Below, piece by piece: positions 25,056-34,218 of a stretch of DNA of 64,000 nucleotides (the first letter of the stretch is position 1; the number at the start of each line of letters is the position of its first letter). The position numbers were made by a program, and so were the translations under genes. Source of the DNA: Shimia sediminis (GTDB lineage: Bacteria; Pseudomonadota; Alphaproteobacteria; Rhodobacterales; Rhodobacteraceae); NCBI RefSeq assembly GCF_003990645.1, contig NZ_RYZK01000005.1, forward strand, positions 124,001 through 188,000, written 5' to 3'. The notes under the pieces are model-generated. The model made no database searches. It saw nothing but the letters and a program-made list of their open reading frames with translations, and was not told the origin of the DNA.

Positions 25056-26768
25056 TCAGGCCAGTTTTGCCGAGAAAATCGGTACTGGCGCGGCGATGCC
25101 CTTGAGCTGCACCGGCTCCAAGGTGGTCAGAACCACGCCCTCGGCATCTTTCACAAAGGCCTGTGTCGCGCCTTCGATCAGGACCTGGCCCGGCCCCGCC
25201 TTGCTGCAAAGCCGGGCCGCAAGGTTCACGGTCGAGCCGAGCACGGTATAATCCATCCGGTCCCGCGCCCCCATGGCGCCAAGCACCGCGTCGCCCGAAG
25301 CAATTCCGATGCCAACCTCGAGCGCGCTGCCGATCTGATCGTCGACAGTCTCAGAGAGGGCCTGTTCAATCTCGACCGCGCAGAGCGTGGCGCGCAGTTC
25401 CTTGTCTTCTCCGGTGAACATGGCCATGAGTTCGTCGCCTACGAATTTGTCGATGTCGCCGCCATGTTTCTCGACCACAGCCGCCTGGGCCTCGAACAGG
25501 CGGTTCAGCACTTCGATGACCTGCTCGGGCGAGACGGTTTCGGAAAAGGCGGTATAGCCCCGGATGTCTGAGAACAACATGGTCACGGCGCGGCGCTCGC
25601 CCCCGCGCGAGATGCCCTCGCTGCCCTGAGCCTGAATGGCAGAGACGGTTTCGTGGCTCACGAATTTCATCAGTTCCAGCCGCTCACCCAACTCGCCCGC
25701 CATGACGTTCACACGTTTGGCGAGGTCGCCAATTTCATCCCGTGACCGGACGTTTTTGACGCGGGCCGCAAATTCGCCGCGCGCGATCTGGTCCGCCACG
25801 CGCCCGATCTTGAGGATGGGGCCGGTGAGACCTCGGGAAAAGATCAAAGCGGCGGCTGAGGCGGCAGCAAACCCCAAGGCGCCGACGACAAGGATGCTTT
25901 TCATCATCTCATCGACCACCGCGTAGGCGTCTTTCTCGGAGAGTTCCGTGATTACGGCCCAAGGGAACCAATCGGGAAAGGCATAGGCCCCCAGCATGAG
26001 CGTGCCATCATCGCGGACGTAGCTTTCCAGCGCGTCGGCCCGCGCGCCCGCCACGATCAGGGGCATGGCCGAGGCCACGATGGAGCGATCCGAGATCACG
26101 CGCACCTGATCCACCAGCGCGGTCCGGCCCGCATGATCGACAACGGTGATCTGGCCGCGCTGATAAAACGGATGGCGTTCCACCCGATCCCGCAGCGTGG
26201 TCAGGTTGATCTTGGCCGCGAGCGTGAGCTTACGTCCGGCGATCTTGCTTTCCATCGGCAGGGTCAGCGTGGCGATCCAGTCGCCGGTCTCGGCAATGCG
26301 CGAGATGATGGGGCGGCCATATTGGCCCGTACTTTCGATATTGGCGACCAGTTCGGGAGAGGTCGAGAGCATCCTGACCGGGTCCAGACCGGCCGCGGCC
26401 AGTTCCTGGCTGAAGTCCTGATCGGTGACCATGAGCGGCAGGGCCGCGCCTTGGACGCTGAGCTGCAGGGCAACAACGTCCGCCATCTGCTCCATGCCTT
26501 CGGTCAGGAGCGACACTTTTTGCGAGACATCCAGCTGCGGGTTGTCGACGCCCGAACGGATCACCGCAAGCGGGGCGAGCCACTGGCCCTGATAAAGCGA
26601 GTCAAATTCGTTGCTGACCTGTGCTGCAACGCCGGTGAGGTCTTCGTTCACCGCACTTTTCAGCTCGTCCCGCGCGATGCGGATCAGGTTTTCCCCCACA
26701 AGCGCAAGCGGCACCACGGCCACGAGGGCTGCAAACAGGAAGAATTTCAGCGTCAGGGGGAAACGCAT
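25056..26768 (-). CDS. Membrane adenylate cyclase with Cache and HAMP domains, last gene of the LysM/PKD operon
   Basis: 570 aa. TM1 (about 5-27), a periplasmic Cache-type sensor (about 30-280), TM2 (about 288-310), HAMP (about 310-360, SRGLTGPILKIGRVADQIARGEF) and a class III cyclase (about 385-565). Catalytic features: Asp in FSDIRGYT, Lys/Asp in IDKFVGDELMAMF, Thr in MDYTVLG, Asn/Arg in VNLAARL, so an active adenylate cyclase is predicted. Its ATG is only 3 bp after the stop of the 15-PKD protein, making it part of the same coupled operon. The simplest reading is that the two periplasmic proteins encoded upstream feed this cyclase a signal from the cell wall or outer surface; this is inference. 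Confidence 0.87.
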   Translation of the reverse strand: MRFPLTLKFFLFAALVAVVPLALVGENLIRIARDELKSAVNEDLTGVAAQVSNEFDSLYQGQWLAPLAVIRSGVDNPQLDVSQKVSLLTEGMEQMADVVALQLSVQGAALPLMVTDQDFSQELAAAGLDPVRMLSTSPELVANIESTGQYGRPIISRIAETGDWIATLTLPMESKIAGRKLTLAAKINLTTLRDRVERHPFYQRGQITVVDHAGRTALVDQVRVISDRSIVASAMPLIVAGARADALESYVRDDGTLMLGAYAFPDWFPWAVITELSEKDAYAVVDEMMKSILVVGALGFAAASAAALIFSRGLTGPILKIGRVADQIARGEFAARVKNVRSRDEIGDLAKRVNVMAGELGERLELMKFVSHETVSAIQAQGSEGISRGGERRAVTMLFSDIRGYTAFSETVSPEQVIEVLNRLFEAQAAVVEKHGGDIDKFVGDELMAMFTGEDKELRATLCAVEIEQALSETVDDQIGSALEVGIGIASGDAVLGAMGARDRMDYTVLGSTVNLAARLCSKAGPGQVLIEGATQAFVKDAEGVVLTTLEPVQLKGIAAPVPIFSAKLA

Positions 26769-26771
26769 GTT

Positions 26772-29700
26772 TTAGCCGTCTCGCGCGGTGGCAGTTACGG
26801 TGGCCGTATCGGTGGACACGCCACAGGTCAATCCCGTACTGTCCCTGGCGGTTACGGTTACCGTGTAGCTGCCCGGGCTGGCGTAGCGATGCCGCGCCAC
26901 GGCGCCCGTGGTGCTGGTCTGGTCGCCAAAGTCCCAGGTGATGCGCACGCCCTGCCCGTCCGGGTCAGAGGCCCCACTTGCATCAAAGCGCAACACGTCA
27001 TGGGCCGCGCCCACGGGCGTGTCACGGTCAGGTCCGGCCTCAACACTGGGCGGGGTGTTCACCAGCACCATGGCCACGTCCTGTCCCACGGCGCAGTCCG
27101 AACCGCTGTCGTCCGTGACCTGCAACAGCGCCTCGACCGGGCCTGCGCTGTCAAAGCTGCGGCTGACCTTGGCGCCTTCGAGGGTGATACCGTCAGAAAA
27201 GACCCAGCGCACACTGGTCACGTCGCCATCACTGTCGCTGGCATTGGCCATAAAGCTGACCTCTTGCCCCGGGCAGACAACCTGATCGGGGCCAGCGTCG
27301 GCATGAGGCACGGCGTTGACGCGGGCATAGACCTCTTCTCGGTGACGTGAGTTGGCAAGGCCAAGGCCATCATCGGTCATCACCGACACCGGGTAGAGAC
27401 CCGGCTTGGCAAAGCTGTGCGAGACCTCTGCGCCTTCGGCGGTCTGACCATCGCCAAACTGCCATTGCACCAGCGTGCCAGCGGCGACATTGGCCTGCCA
27501 TTGGCGCGGTTTGGCCGGGCAATAGGGTGCCGGGTTGGACAAACCTGCCAGCGGCACCGGGTTCACGATGATCTCGTGCTCGCGGGTGACGAGGCTGTTG
27601 GCGATGCCGGCGTCATCGGTGACCGCGAGTTTCACGGTGTATGTGCCGGGCTGTTCATAGCGGTGGCCGGGGGCCACGCCGGTGGCGGTGTTGCCGTCGC
27701 CAAAGTCCCAGGCAAAGCCGGTGATGACCCCGTCCAGATCAATCGACTCGGCGCCGTCAAAAGCGACCAGCGTGCCGACGGCCACCTTGGCCGGAGCGTC
27801 GATCAGCGGCTCGGGGGCTGCGTTCACAATGATCTTGTGGCGGGTTTCGAGGTTGCCACAGTCTTTCTGCCCGCCTTCCAGGGCGGTTACGAGCGTGGCG
27901 AAATAAACGCCGGGTTCGGCAAAGGTGTAATCCACCGATTGCCCCGTGGCGCTGCCGCCATCCGAGAAGGTCCAGCTAAAGCCGGTGGGATCGCCGGTGC
28001 CGGGTTCATCGCCAAGGACAGCGGTAAAGCTGACCGGCTCGCCCACGGGGGCACGGCGCACGGCGTCGATGGATTGCGACTTGGCGGGCAGCACCGTGAC
28101 ATTCATCGAGTCGATATCAAGCGGGCTGCACTGGCCCAGCGCATCGCCGGTGATGGTGAGGGTCACGACCTGCGTACCCACGCGGGTAAAGGTCTTGGTC
28201 GGGGTGGCACCGCTGGTGCGGCTGCCGTCGCCAAAGGTCCATTCATAGGCATTCACCGAGCCATCCGCGTCGGTCGAGGCGGTGCCGTCGAGCCGCACGG
28301 ACTGGTTCACGCAGACGGTCATATCCTCGCCTGCGCGGGCAATCGGGCCCTCTTGGACGATCACCGCGACACGGTCGAGGTCTTCGCCACGCTCAGAGCC
28401 GCTTTCGTCCATAACCTTGAGCGTGACCGGGTAGGTGCCGGGCATCTCGTAGGTTTTGGTGGGGTTGATGATGTCGGACTCTGAGCCGTCGCCAAAATCC
28501 CAAGTGTATAGCAGGAGATCGCCGTCGGCGTCGGTGGAGCCGGAGGCGTCAAACAGGATCGACTGTCCCGAGCAAACCTCGCGATTGCCGCCCGCAACGG
28601 CAACGGGGCGTGTGTTGATCGTGACCGTCGTGGCATCAATTGCGCCAGAGTTGGACAGGCCGGTGCCGTCATCCACCCAGAGCGTCACCGGGAAGCGGCC
28701 GGAATTGGGGAAGACATGCACAACCTCGCGGCCCTGCACCTGGGGCGAGCCGTCGCCAAAGTCCCACTTGTAGATCAGCGCATCGCCGTCAGCGTCGCTG
28801 GAGGCCCCGGCATCCAGCCGCACTTGCAGGCGGTCGGTGTCAATGGAGGGTCCGGCCTCGGCCACGGGGGCGTGGTTCACACGGATCGTCACCGAGTCGA
28901 CCGCCGTGCTGTTGGCCACCGCGCTGTCGTCACGTACCGTCAGGCGGGCGTTGTAGATGCCGGGTGTCGGCCAGGCCCGTTCAATGACGGCGCCTTCGAG
29001 AACCTGGCTGAGATCGTCGAACTCCCACTCGTAAGTGGCTAGCCCGCCATCCGGGTCATGCGAGCGCAGGGCGTTGAAGCGGATGGTCTGATCCGGCGCG
29101 ACAAGACGGTCGGCCCCGGCAATGGCTGTCGGGGTGGCATTGACCTGGATCAGCACTTCGGCCTCGTCCGAGGCAGAGCCGCCGCGGAAATCATCCGACA
29201 CGGTCAGCAGAACGCGGTGCATACCGGGGGTATCAAAGGCCATGGGCAGGCGTTTGCCCGGCTTGGTGCTGCCATCATCAAAGCGCCACTCATAGCGCGC
29301 GATCTTGCCGTCGGGATCAACCGAGGCCCCGCCGTCCAGTGTAAACTCTTCGCCCGGTGCGACGGTCATCGCAGGTCCGGCATCCGCAATTGGGGCGGCG
29401 TTGACGGTCACGACCATGGTGTCGCGGTGGGTGCTTTGTGGCGCGCCGCTGTCATCCTTGACCGTCAGCGCAACCTCGTAGACTCCGGGGCGCTGATAGC
29501 TGTGCACCGGTGTTGGCCCGGCTCCGGTCCGGCCATCGCCGAACTCCCAGAGATAGGCAATGATCTTGCCGTCCACGTCGCTGGAACGGGCGCCGTTGAA
29601 CCGCACTTCGGAAGTGGTCACAAACTGGTCCTCGCCCGCGCGCGCCACGGGACGGGTATTGACGATCACCGGAATGGTGGTGCTTTGCGAGGCCGAGGCG

Positions 29701-31652
29701 GTGCCGGAGTTGTCGATCACCGTCAGGGTGATGTCATAGATGCCCGGCGCGGCCCAGGCGTATTCCACCATCGGGCCTTCGCCCATGGCGCCATCGCCGA
29801 AATCCCAGAGATAGGTGATGATCGCGCCATCAGCGTCGCTGGAGTCAGCGCCGTCAAGCAGCACGGCTTCGCCCACAGCGATCTGTTCGGCGGGGCCTTT
29901 GGCAACCGGCACGGGGGGCGCGTTGACGCGAATGGTGACCGTGTCGGTGGCCGTGGCGTTCGACACGCCGCTGTCATCCGTGACAGCAAGGGTCACGGTG
30001 TAGGTGCCGGATTGCTGAAAGGCGTGACGGATGTCGGGGCCGGTCAGCGTGGTGCCATCGGCCATGTCCCACTCAAAACGCTGGATCGCGCCGTCAACGT
30101 CATAGCTGGCTGCGCCGCTGAGGCGGATTTCCTGACCGACAATGGTGGTGAGATCGGTGCCAGCCTCGGCCACGGGGGCAAAGTTGACCTGCACCATGCG
30201 GCTGGCAACACCGAAGTTACAGGGATGGTTGCTGTCATCCATCACCCGCAGCAGTGCGCGGTAGCTGCCGGGGTTGGTGTACACTTTCTGCGACGTGGCA
30301 CTGGTGGCGGTTTCGCCATCGCCAAAGGTCCAGAGATAGCGCGAGATAGGCAGGTCCGAGGGGGCCGATCCGGTGGCGTCAAACGGCACAAGATCGCCGG
30401 GTGCCACAACGATGTCCGCACCGGCCTCGGCGCGTGGGGCAACACGCACATGCACCGGAACAAGAGCCTCATTGCCGCGCGCGGCGCGGGTGCCGGGTTC
30501 CAGCACGCGCAGGCGCACGTCGGGTTTGCCGGGTTGGGCGTAGCTGTAGACAATCACCGGTTCATCCGAGGTGCCGCCATCGCCAAAGTCCCAGCGATAA
30601 GCCAAAAGCGGGCTTGCCTCTTCAAAGCTGCCGTCAAAGGCCACCGAAGCACAATCCGCAAGCTCTCTGGCGCGTGGCAACGCCTTGGGGCGCTCGGGGT
30701 CTGGTGCGCGGCGGGGTGGCATCAGGATCGGCATGGCCTGCCCGTCGGCATCAAAGATCGAGAGCGTCACGTCGTTCGGCGTCTCGAACCCACCTTTGAG
30801 TGTGATGGCCAGCAGGTCTTCGTCTGTTGTGACCTCTTCCGAGATCCAGGTGTTCTGACCGGACGCGCGCAGGCGGATGTCGGAATACATCTGGTTGAGC
30901 CGCAAATCAGCAGCCGCCCCGTCAAAGTTCTGGATGGTCAGGGGGCCTTCGGCGGTGTTCAGGAACTCGACCCGGGTGCCGGTGGTGCCGCCGGGCCAGC
31001 GGATGGTTGGCTGATAGGCCACAACGTCGATTTCATCGGACGGTTTGTGGCGGTCGCGTGCAAGGCTGATGTCGACGTTGAACCCGTTGCCGTCATCACC
31101 ATCCACTCCGATCACTTCCAGGCGGAACCACGCCTTGTCGCCGATCACCTGACCCTGACGGGCACGTACCGCCCCGAGCGAGACCCAGGTGCCATCCGTC
31201 GCGGTGTCGGCCTCGTACCGTTTTTCGTGCAGCACCTTGCCGGGGCCCATGGCCAGCACGTCGGCGCGCTTTACCTTGCGCGGTACGCTCCCTGATGTGA
31301 CGGGTTCCGGCAGAGTGGCCCCGCTGAAGGCATCGTCGCCACCAAAGACGCGATAAAGCGTAGCGGTGCCGCCGTAGCGGCCATAACGGAAGTCATGCGC
31401 GCCGCCCATTTCGGGATCAAAGATACGCACATAGACCCGGTCGCGCATATCCTTGGGCACGCTGAAAAAGATGGTTTCTCGGTGGTCGATGTCACCTTCG
31501 CGGGTGGGCGCGTTGAGGCCATAAACCACCAGCAACCCATCCTCGGGTGCGGGTGATCTGTCCTGTGAATAGGCAGGTCCCCCCAAGCACAGAGCAGCGA
31601 CAATCCAAGCCTTCAGACCAGCCATTCGAGCCATCCCCATTGTCTTCCCCAT
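26772..31652 (-). CDS. Giant periplasmic/exported protein with 15 PKD repeats
   Basis: 1626 aa. A Sec signal peptide (MAGLKAWIVAALCLGGPAYSQ, within the first 30 residues) is followed by an N-terminal region (about 30-330) with no family I recognise, rich in beta-strand motifs (FFSVPKDMRDRVYVRIFDPEMGG). From about 335 to 1620 run 15 PKD-like Ig domains, each with a W-x-F-x-D core such as YRWDFGDGG, YLWTFGDGE, FEWDMADGT, YEWRFDDGS, FSWTFSDGG and ITWDFGDQT. The domains diverge strongly, so this is an old array. No C-terminal anchor, sorting signal or enzyme domain is visible. Its ATG overlaps the upstream stop (TAATG), so it is translated together with the LysM/FecR-like gene. Probable role: an extended periplasmic or surface ligand-binding scaffold. 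Confidence 0.88.
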   Translation of the reverse strand: MGKTMGMARMAGLKAWIVAALCLGGPAYSQDRSPAPEDGLLVVYGLNAPTREGDIDHRETIFFSVPKDMRDRVYVRIFDPEMGGAHDFRYGRYGGTATLYRVFGGDDAFSGATLPEPVTSGSVPRKVKRADVLAMGPGKVLHEKRYEADTATDGTWVSLGAVRARQGQVIGDKAWFRLEVIGVDGDDGNGFNVDISLARDRHKPSDEIDVVAYQPTIRWPGGTTGTRVEFLNTAEGPLTIQNFDGAAADLRLNQMYSDIRLRASGQNTWISEEVTTDEDLLAITLKGGFETPNDVTLSIFDADGQAMPILMPPRRAPDPERPKALPRARELADCASVAFDGSFEEASPLLAYRWDFGDGGTSDEPVIVYSYAQPGKPDVRLRVLEPGTRAARGNEALVPVHVRVAPRAEAGADIVVAPGDLVPFDATGSAPSDLPISRYLWTFGDGETATSATSQKVYTNPGSYRALLRVMDDSNHPCNFGVASRMVQVNFAPVAEAGTDLTTIVGQEIRLSGAASYDVDGAIQRFEWDMADGTTLTGPDIRHAFQQSGTYTVTLAVTDDSGVSNATATDTVTIRVNAPPVPVAKGPAEQIAVGEAVLLDGADSSDADGAIITYLWDFGDGAMGEGPMVEYAWAAPGIYDITLTVIDNSGTASASQSTTIPVIVNTRPVARAGEDQFVTTSEVRFNGARSSDVDGKIIAYLWEFGDGRTGAGPTPVHSYQRPGVYEVALTVKDDSGAPQSTHRDTMVVTVNAAPIADAGPAMTVAPGEEFTLDGGASVDPDGKIARYEWRFDDGSTKPGKRLPMAFDTPGMHRVLLTVSDDFRGGSASDEAEVLIQVNATPTAIAGADRLVAPDQTIRFNALRSHDPDGGLATYEWEFDDLSQVLEGAVIERAWPTPGIYNARLTVRDDSAVANSTAVDSVTIRVNHAPVAEAGPSIDTDRLQVRLDAGASSDADGDALIYKWDFGDGSPQVQGREVVHVFPNSGRFPVTLWVDDGTGLSNSGAIDATTVTINTRPVAVAGGNREVCSGQSILFDASGSTDADGDLLLYTWDFGDGSESDIINPTKTYEMPGTYPVTLKVMDESGSERGEDLDRVAVIVQEGPIARAGEDMTVCVNQSVRLDGTASTDADGSVNAYEWTFGDGSRTSGATPTKTFTRVGTQVVTLTITGDALGQCSPLDIDSMNVTVLPAKSQSIDAVRRAPVGEPVSFTAVLGDEPGTGDPTGFSWTFSDGGSATGQSVDYTFAEPGVYFATLVTALEGGQKDCGNLETRHKIIVNAAPEPLIDAPAKVAVGTLVAFDGAESIDLDGVITGFAWDFGDGNTATGVAPGHRYEQPGTYTVKLAVTDDAGIANSLVTREHEIIVNPVPLAGLSNPAPYCPAKPRQWQANVAAGTLVQWQFGDGQTAEGAEVSHSFAKPGLYPVSVMTDDGLGLANSRHREEVYARVNAVPHADAGPDQVVCPGQEVSFMANASDSDGDVTSVRWVFSDGITLEGAKVSRSFDSAGPVEALLQVTDDSGSDCAVGQDVAMVLVNTPPSVEAGPDRDTPVGAAHDVLRFDASGASDPDGQGVRITWDFGDQTSTTGAVARHRYASPGSYTVTVTARDSTGLTCGVSTDTATVTATARDG

Positions 31653-34012
31653 TACCAGAATGCCTCGTTTCCTGCGTAGTCCAGAACCACCACCTCGATC
31701 ACCGTGACCTCGCCCGCCTCGGCAGGCAGCGTGGCCCGGCAGAGACCCGTATCGCTGTCACAGCGCAGGTAGCCCTCGCGCTCGTTTGCGCCGATTTCGA
31801 CGATGAATTGTGCCGCCTGACGCAGGCCCGAAGGATCGCGTGCCTCGACCTCGATCTCGATCGGGCCGTTGTCGCCCTCGGGCCGTTCAGCACGTACGGC
31901 AAGGATTTCGGGCGGGTCGATGTCGAGCGCGGTTTCCAGCGCCAGAAGCGTCACGTTGCCCGCCGCATCCAGAGCGCGCAATTCGAACGCGTTGCTGCCC
32001 GGAGCAAGCGTGACCGTGATCTCAAAGCCGCCCGTGTCGTCCAATTCCAAGGGCGTGCCCCCCAGGGTCACCCCGGCGGCATCCTGAACCGTGCCGCTGA
32101 GTGTCAGCGTTTCCTCGAACGACGACCGCGGCGGGTGTTCATCGAGCACCAGAACGGGCGCTTGGGTGTCGCGCACAAGGTTGAAGCCAGTTTGACCCAG
32201 CGGCGCACCACCGTCCGAAAGAATGGTGATCGTGAATGGGGTCGACGTATCCGTCGCGGGCGCGGTCAGAGCGATCCGCCCGCCGGTTTCGACGCGGGTC
32301 TGGCCGACGAGGTCACCAGCCGCATCCTGCAAGAGCACATCCAGCCCGGCATTGGCGGTGGTGGTTGCGGTCACGGTCTGTTCGGCGTTCCGGGTCACGA
32401 TCGTGTCCCCTTCGCGCGGCAGATCGGCGTCCAGCGTGATCGTGGCGGCCTGACGGGGACGGTAGTCGATGGTCTGGCGCTTTTGGCTGCGGTTGCCTGC
32501 GCGGTCCGTGGCGGTCAGCACGTATGTGTTCATGCCCGGTTGCAGCGGCAGGTTGACAAGAAAGCCGCCGTCCGAGGCCACCGGCACATTCTGACCGTTC
32601 AGGGTCAGGGTCACGCCATCCTCTGACGCGCCCAGAATATCGATGCTGGCCTCTTCCACAATGATGCCGTCACCGGGGGCGAGCAGCGTCAGGAACGGTG
32701 GCGTTGTGTCGATGCGCAGGTCAAACTCGCGGGTTTCGCTCCACTTGCCGGGCAGGCCCAGCTGATCCAGAGCGGCCACGCGCCAGTAGTGCAGGCCCGG
32801 CGTCAGGTCAGCGACGTTAAAGCCGGTGGTCGAGACACCCCATTCGGTGGCAATCATGCGGTTAAAGCCCGGATCACCTGCCAGTTCCAGCCAATAGCCT
32901 GCCGCCTCGGGGAAGGGTTCCCACGACAGCGAAACGGCGGTGCCGTAGACTTCGTCGTTGTCCAGCGGGGCAATCAATGTGGCGCGATCCAGGGCTTCGG
33001 TCTTGGCAGTTGCGCCATCGGCGGTGATCACGACGCCTTCGTCCAGCCCCAGAGAGACCATTTGGTCGCCGGCACGAATATCAAGCGACTCGGCATCAAA
33101 GTTCACAAAGCGGGCGCTGTCGGTGTCATTCTTGATCCAGAAGTCGTTGGACTCGGTGGTGGTCTTGATCCCCGGCACGTCGATCTCAAAGCTGTCCTGA
33201 TCCGAGAGCTGATTGAGCAGCGCATAGAAATCGCCGCTGGCAAGGCTGACTTTGGTCACCTCTTTGCCGGTCAGGGGGTCCGAGCGCATGCGCTGGATCG
33301 TGGCGTTGGAGTTGGGGTTCAGGCGCAGGCGGCTCAGGTCACGAAAGGTGACCTGCGTGGTGGAATTGGTCAACGTGCGGAGCCGCTCAAATTCCACTAG
33401 GATGTCATTGAGGTCCCGGTCCGACCACGCCGCCTCGGTCGGATCACGCCCTTCGACATTGCCCTGGATATCGGTGATCAGAGCCTCTGCCGCGCGGTCG
33501 CGCTGTTCCAGCGAGATTTCAAAGGCCTCGTTGGCAAAGACGGTCGCGTCACCCGCATAGTTGACCACCAGCCGCCATTCGCCCTCGCCGCGCTTGTCGA
33601 TGGCCTCTTCCCGGGTCTCGATGGCATCGCCAATCTGTTTCGGCGCAAAGAGGCGCGCGCCTTCGGCGGTGGCCTTCTGGATCGCCACCAGCGAGGTCGC
33701 CAAGGCGTCATCGGCCAGCATCACCTGCCGCACCGGCATCTGGATCACCACGCCCGGGCTGAGATCCGCAGGCGAGGCAAACTGATTGATGCGCAGGACC
33801 GTGGGCCAGAGGTCGGGGTCGTTCAGGTAACGGGCCACAAAATCGCGCAGAGTTTCGTCGCCGGAATATTCAACCAGCTCGTAGGGGGCATCCAGTTCGT
33901 CGGTTTCCGCCACGGCGGTCACACCGCTGCTGAGAACCAGCAACGGCAGCCAAACGCGCGTTAAAACCCCTAAAACGCGCGGAATCCATGTCCCAAACGC
34001 CGGGCTAAACAT
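31652..34012 (-). CDS. LysM- and FecR-domain periplasmic protein with Ig-like C-terminal domains
   Basis: 786 aa. Signal peptide with core VWLPLLVLSSGVTAVA, then a LysM-like peptidoglycan-binding module (about 42-95: YSGDETLRDFVARYLNDPDLWPTVLRINQF, ending VVIQMPV). A FecR-type beta domain follows at about 240-340 (KVSLASGDFYALLNQL, then SLDIRAGDQMVSLGLDEGVVI). The C-terminal half holds a fibronectin-like domain (YWLELAGDPGF, HYWRVAALDQLG) and several Ig-like repeats with GGFLVNLPLQPGMNTYVLTATDRAGN signatures. The ATG at 34010-34012 is chosen because a perfect AGGAGG lies 6 nt upstream; a TTG at 34033 would include that site. First gene of the operon with the PKD protein and the cyclase. No sigma factor is nearby, so a classical FecR/FecI pair is not supported. 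Confidence 0.82.
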   Translation of the reverse strand: MFSPAFGTWIPRVLGVLTRVWLPLLVLSSGVTAVAETDELDAPYELVEYSGDETLRDFVARYLNDPDLWPTVLRINQFASPADLSPGVVIQMPVRQVMLADDALATSLVAIQKATAEGARLFAPKQIGDAIETREEAIDKRGEGEWRLVVNYAGDATVFANEAFEISLEQRDRAAEALITDIQGNVEGRDPTEAAWSDRDLNDILVEFERLRTLTNSTTQVTFRDLSRLRLNPNSNATIQRMRSDPLTGKEVTKVSLASGDFYALLNQLSDQDSFEIDVPGIKTTTESNDFWIKNDTDSARFVNFDAESLDIRAGDQMVSLGLDEGVVITADGATAKTEALDRATLIAPLDNDEVYGTAVSLSWEPFPEAAGYWLELAGDPGFNRMIATEWGVSTTGFNVADLTPGLHYWRVAALDQLGLPGKWSETREFDLRIDTTPPFLTLLAPGDGIIVEEASIDILGASEDGVTLTLNGQNVPVASDGGFLVNLPLQPGMNTYVLTATDRAGNRSQKRQTIDYRPRQAATITLDADLPREGDTIVTRNAEQTVTATTTANAGLDVLLQDAAGDLVGQTRVETGGRIALTAPATDTSTPFTITILSDGGAPLGQTGFNLVRDTQAPVLVLDEHPPRSSFEETLTLSGTVQDAAGVTLGGTPLELDDTGGFEITVTLAPGSNAFELRALDAAGNVTLLALETALDIDPPEILAVRAERPEGDNGPIEIEVEARDPSGLRQAAQFIVEIGANEREGYLRCDSDTGLCRATLPAEAGEVTVIEVVVLDYAGNEAFW

Positions 34013-34218
34013 GCCCACCCTCCTGAAAAACAATTAACAAAAACACTGAAACGACAGGAATATGGTTGGGCAAATTTGATAAAAACACAAGAAAATTGCG
34101 ACGTTGAGCGATGTTACCGGCAAAAGATTCAGGAAATTGTCATGTAATGCGGAACCGTCAGGCATTTTTGGAATGCACTGTTGCCGCCACGGGAACAATA
34201 CCCAGAACCAGTTGCCTG

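Noticed and set aside
29058-31295. Open reading frame of 745 codons on the plus strand
   Set aside because: It is antisense to the PKD gene. The long frame follows from GC-rich third positions and repeated codons; the translation has no family features, whereas the minus strand gives 15 PKD domains.
31652-34012. FecR-type sigma-factor regulator system
   Set aside because: A FecR domain is present, but no ECF sigma factor or TonB receptor lies nearby and the protein has LysM and Ig-like domains, so a classical Fec system is not supported.
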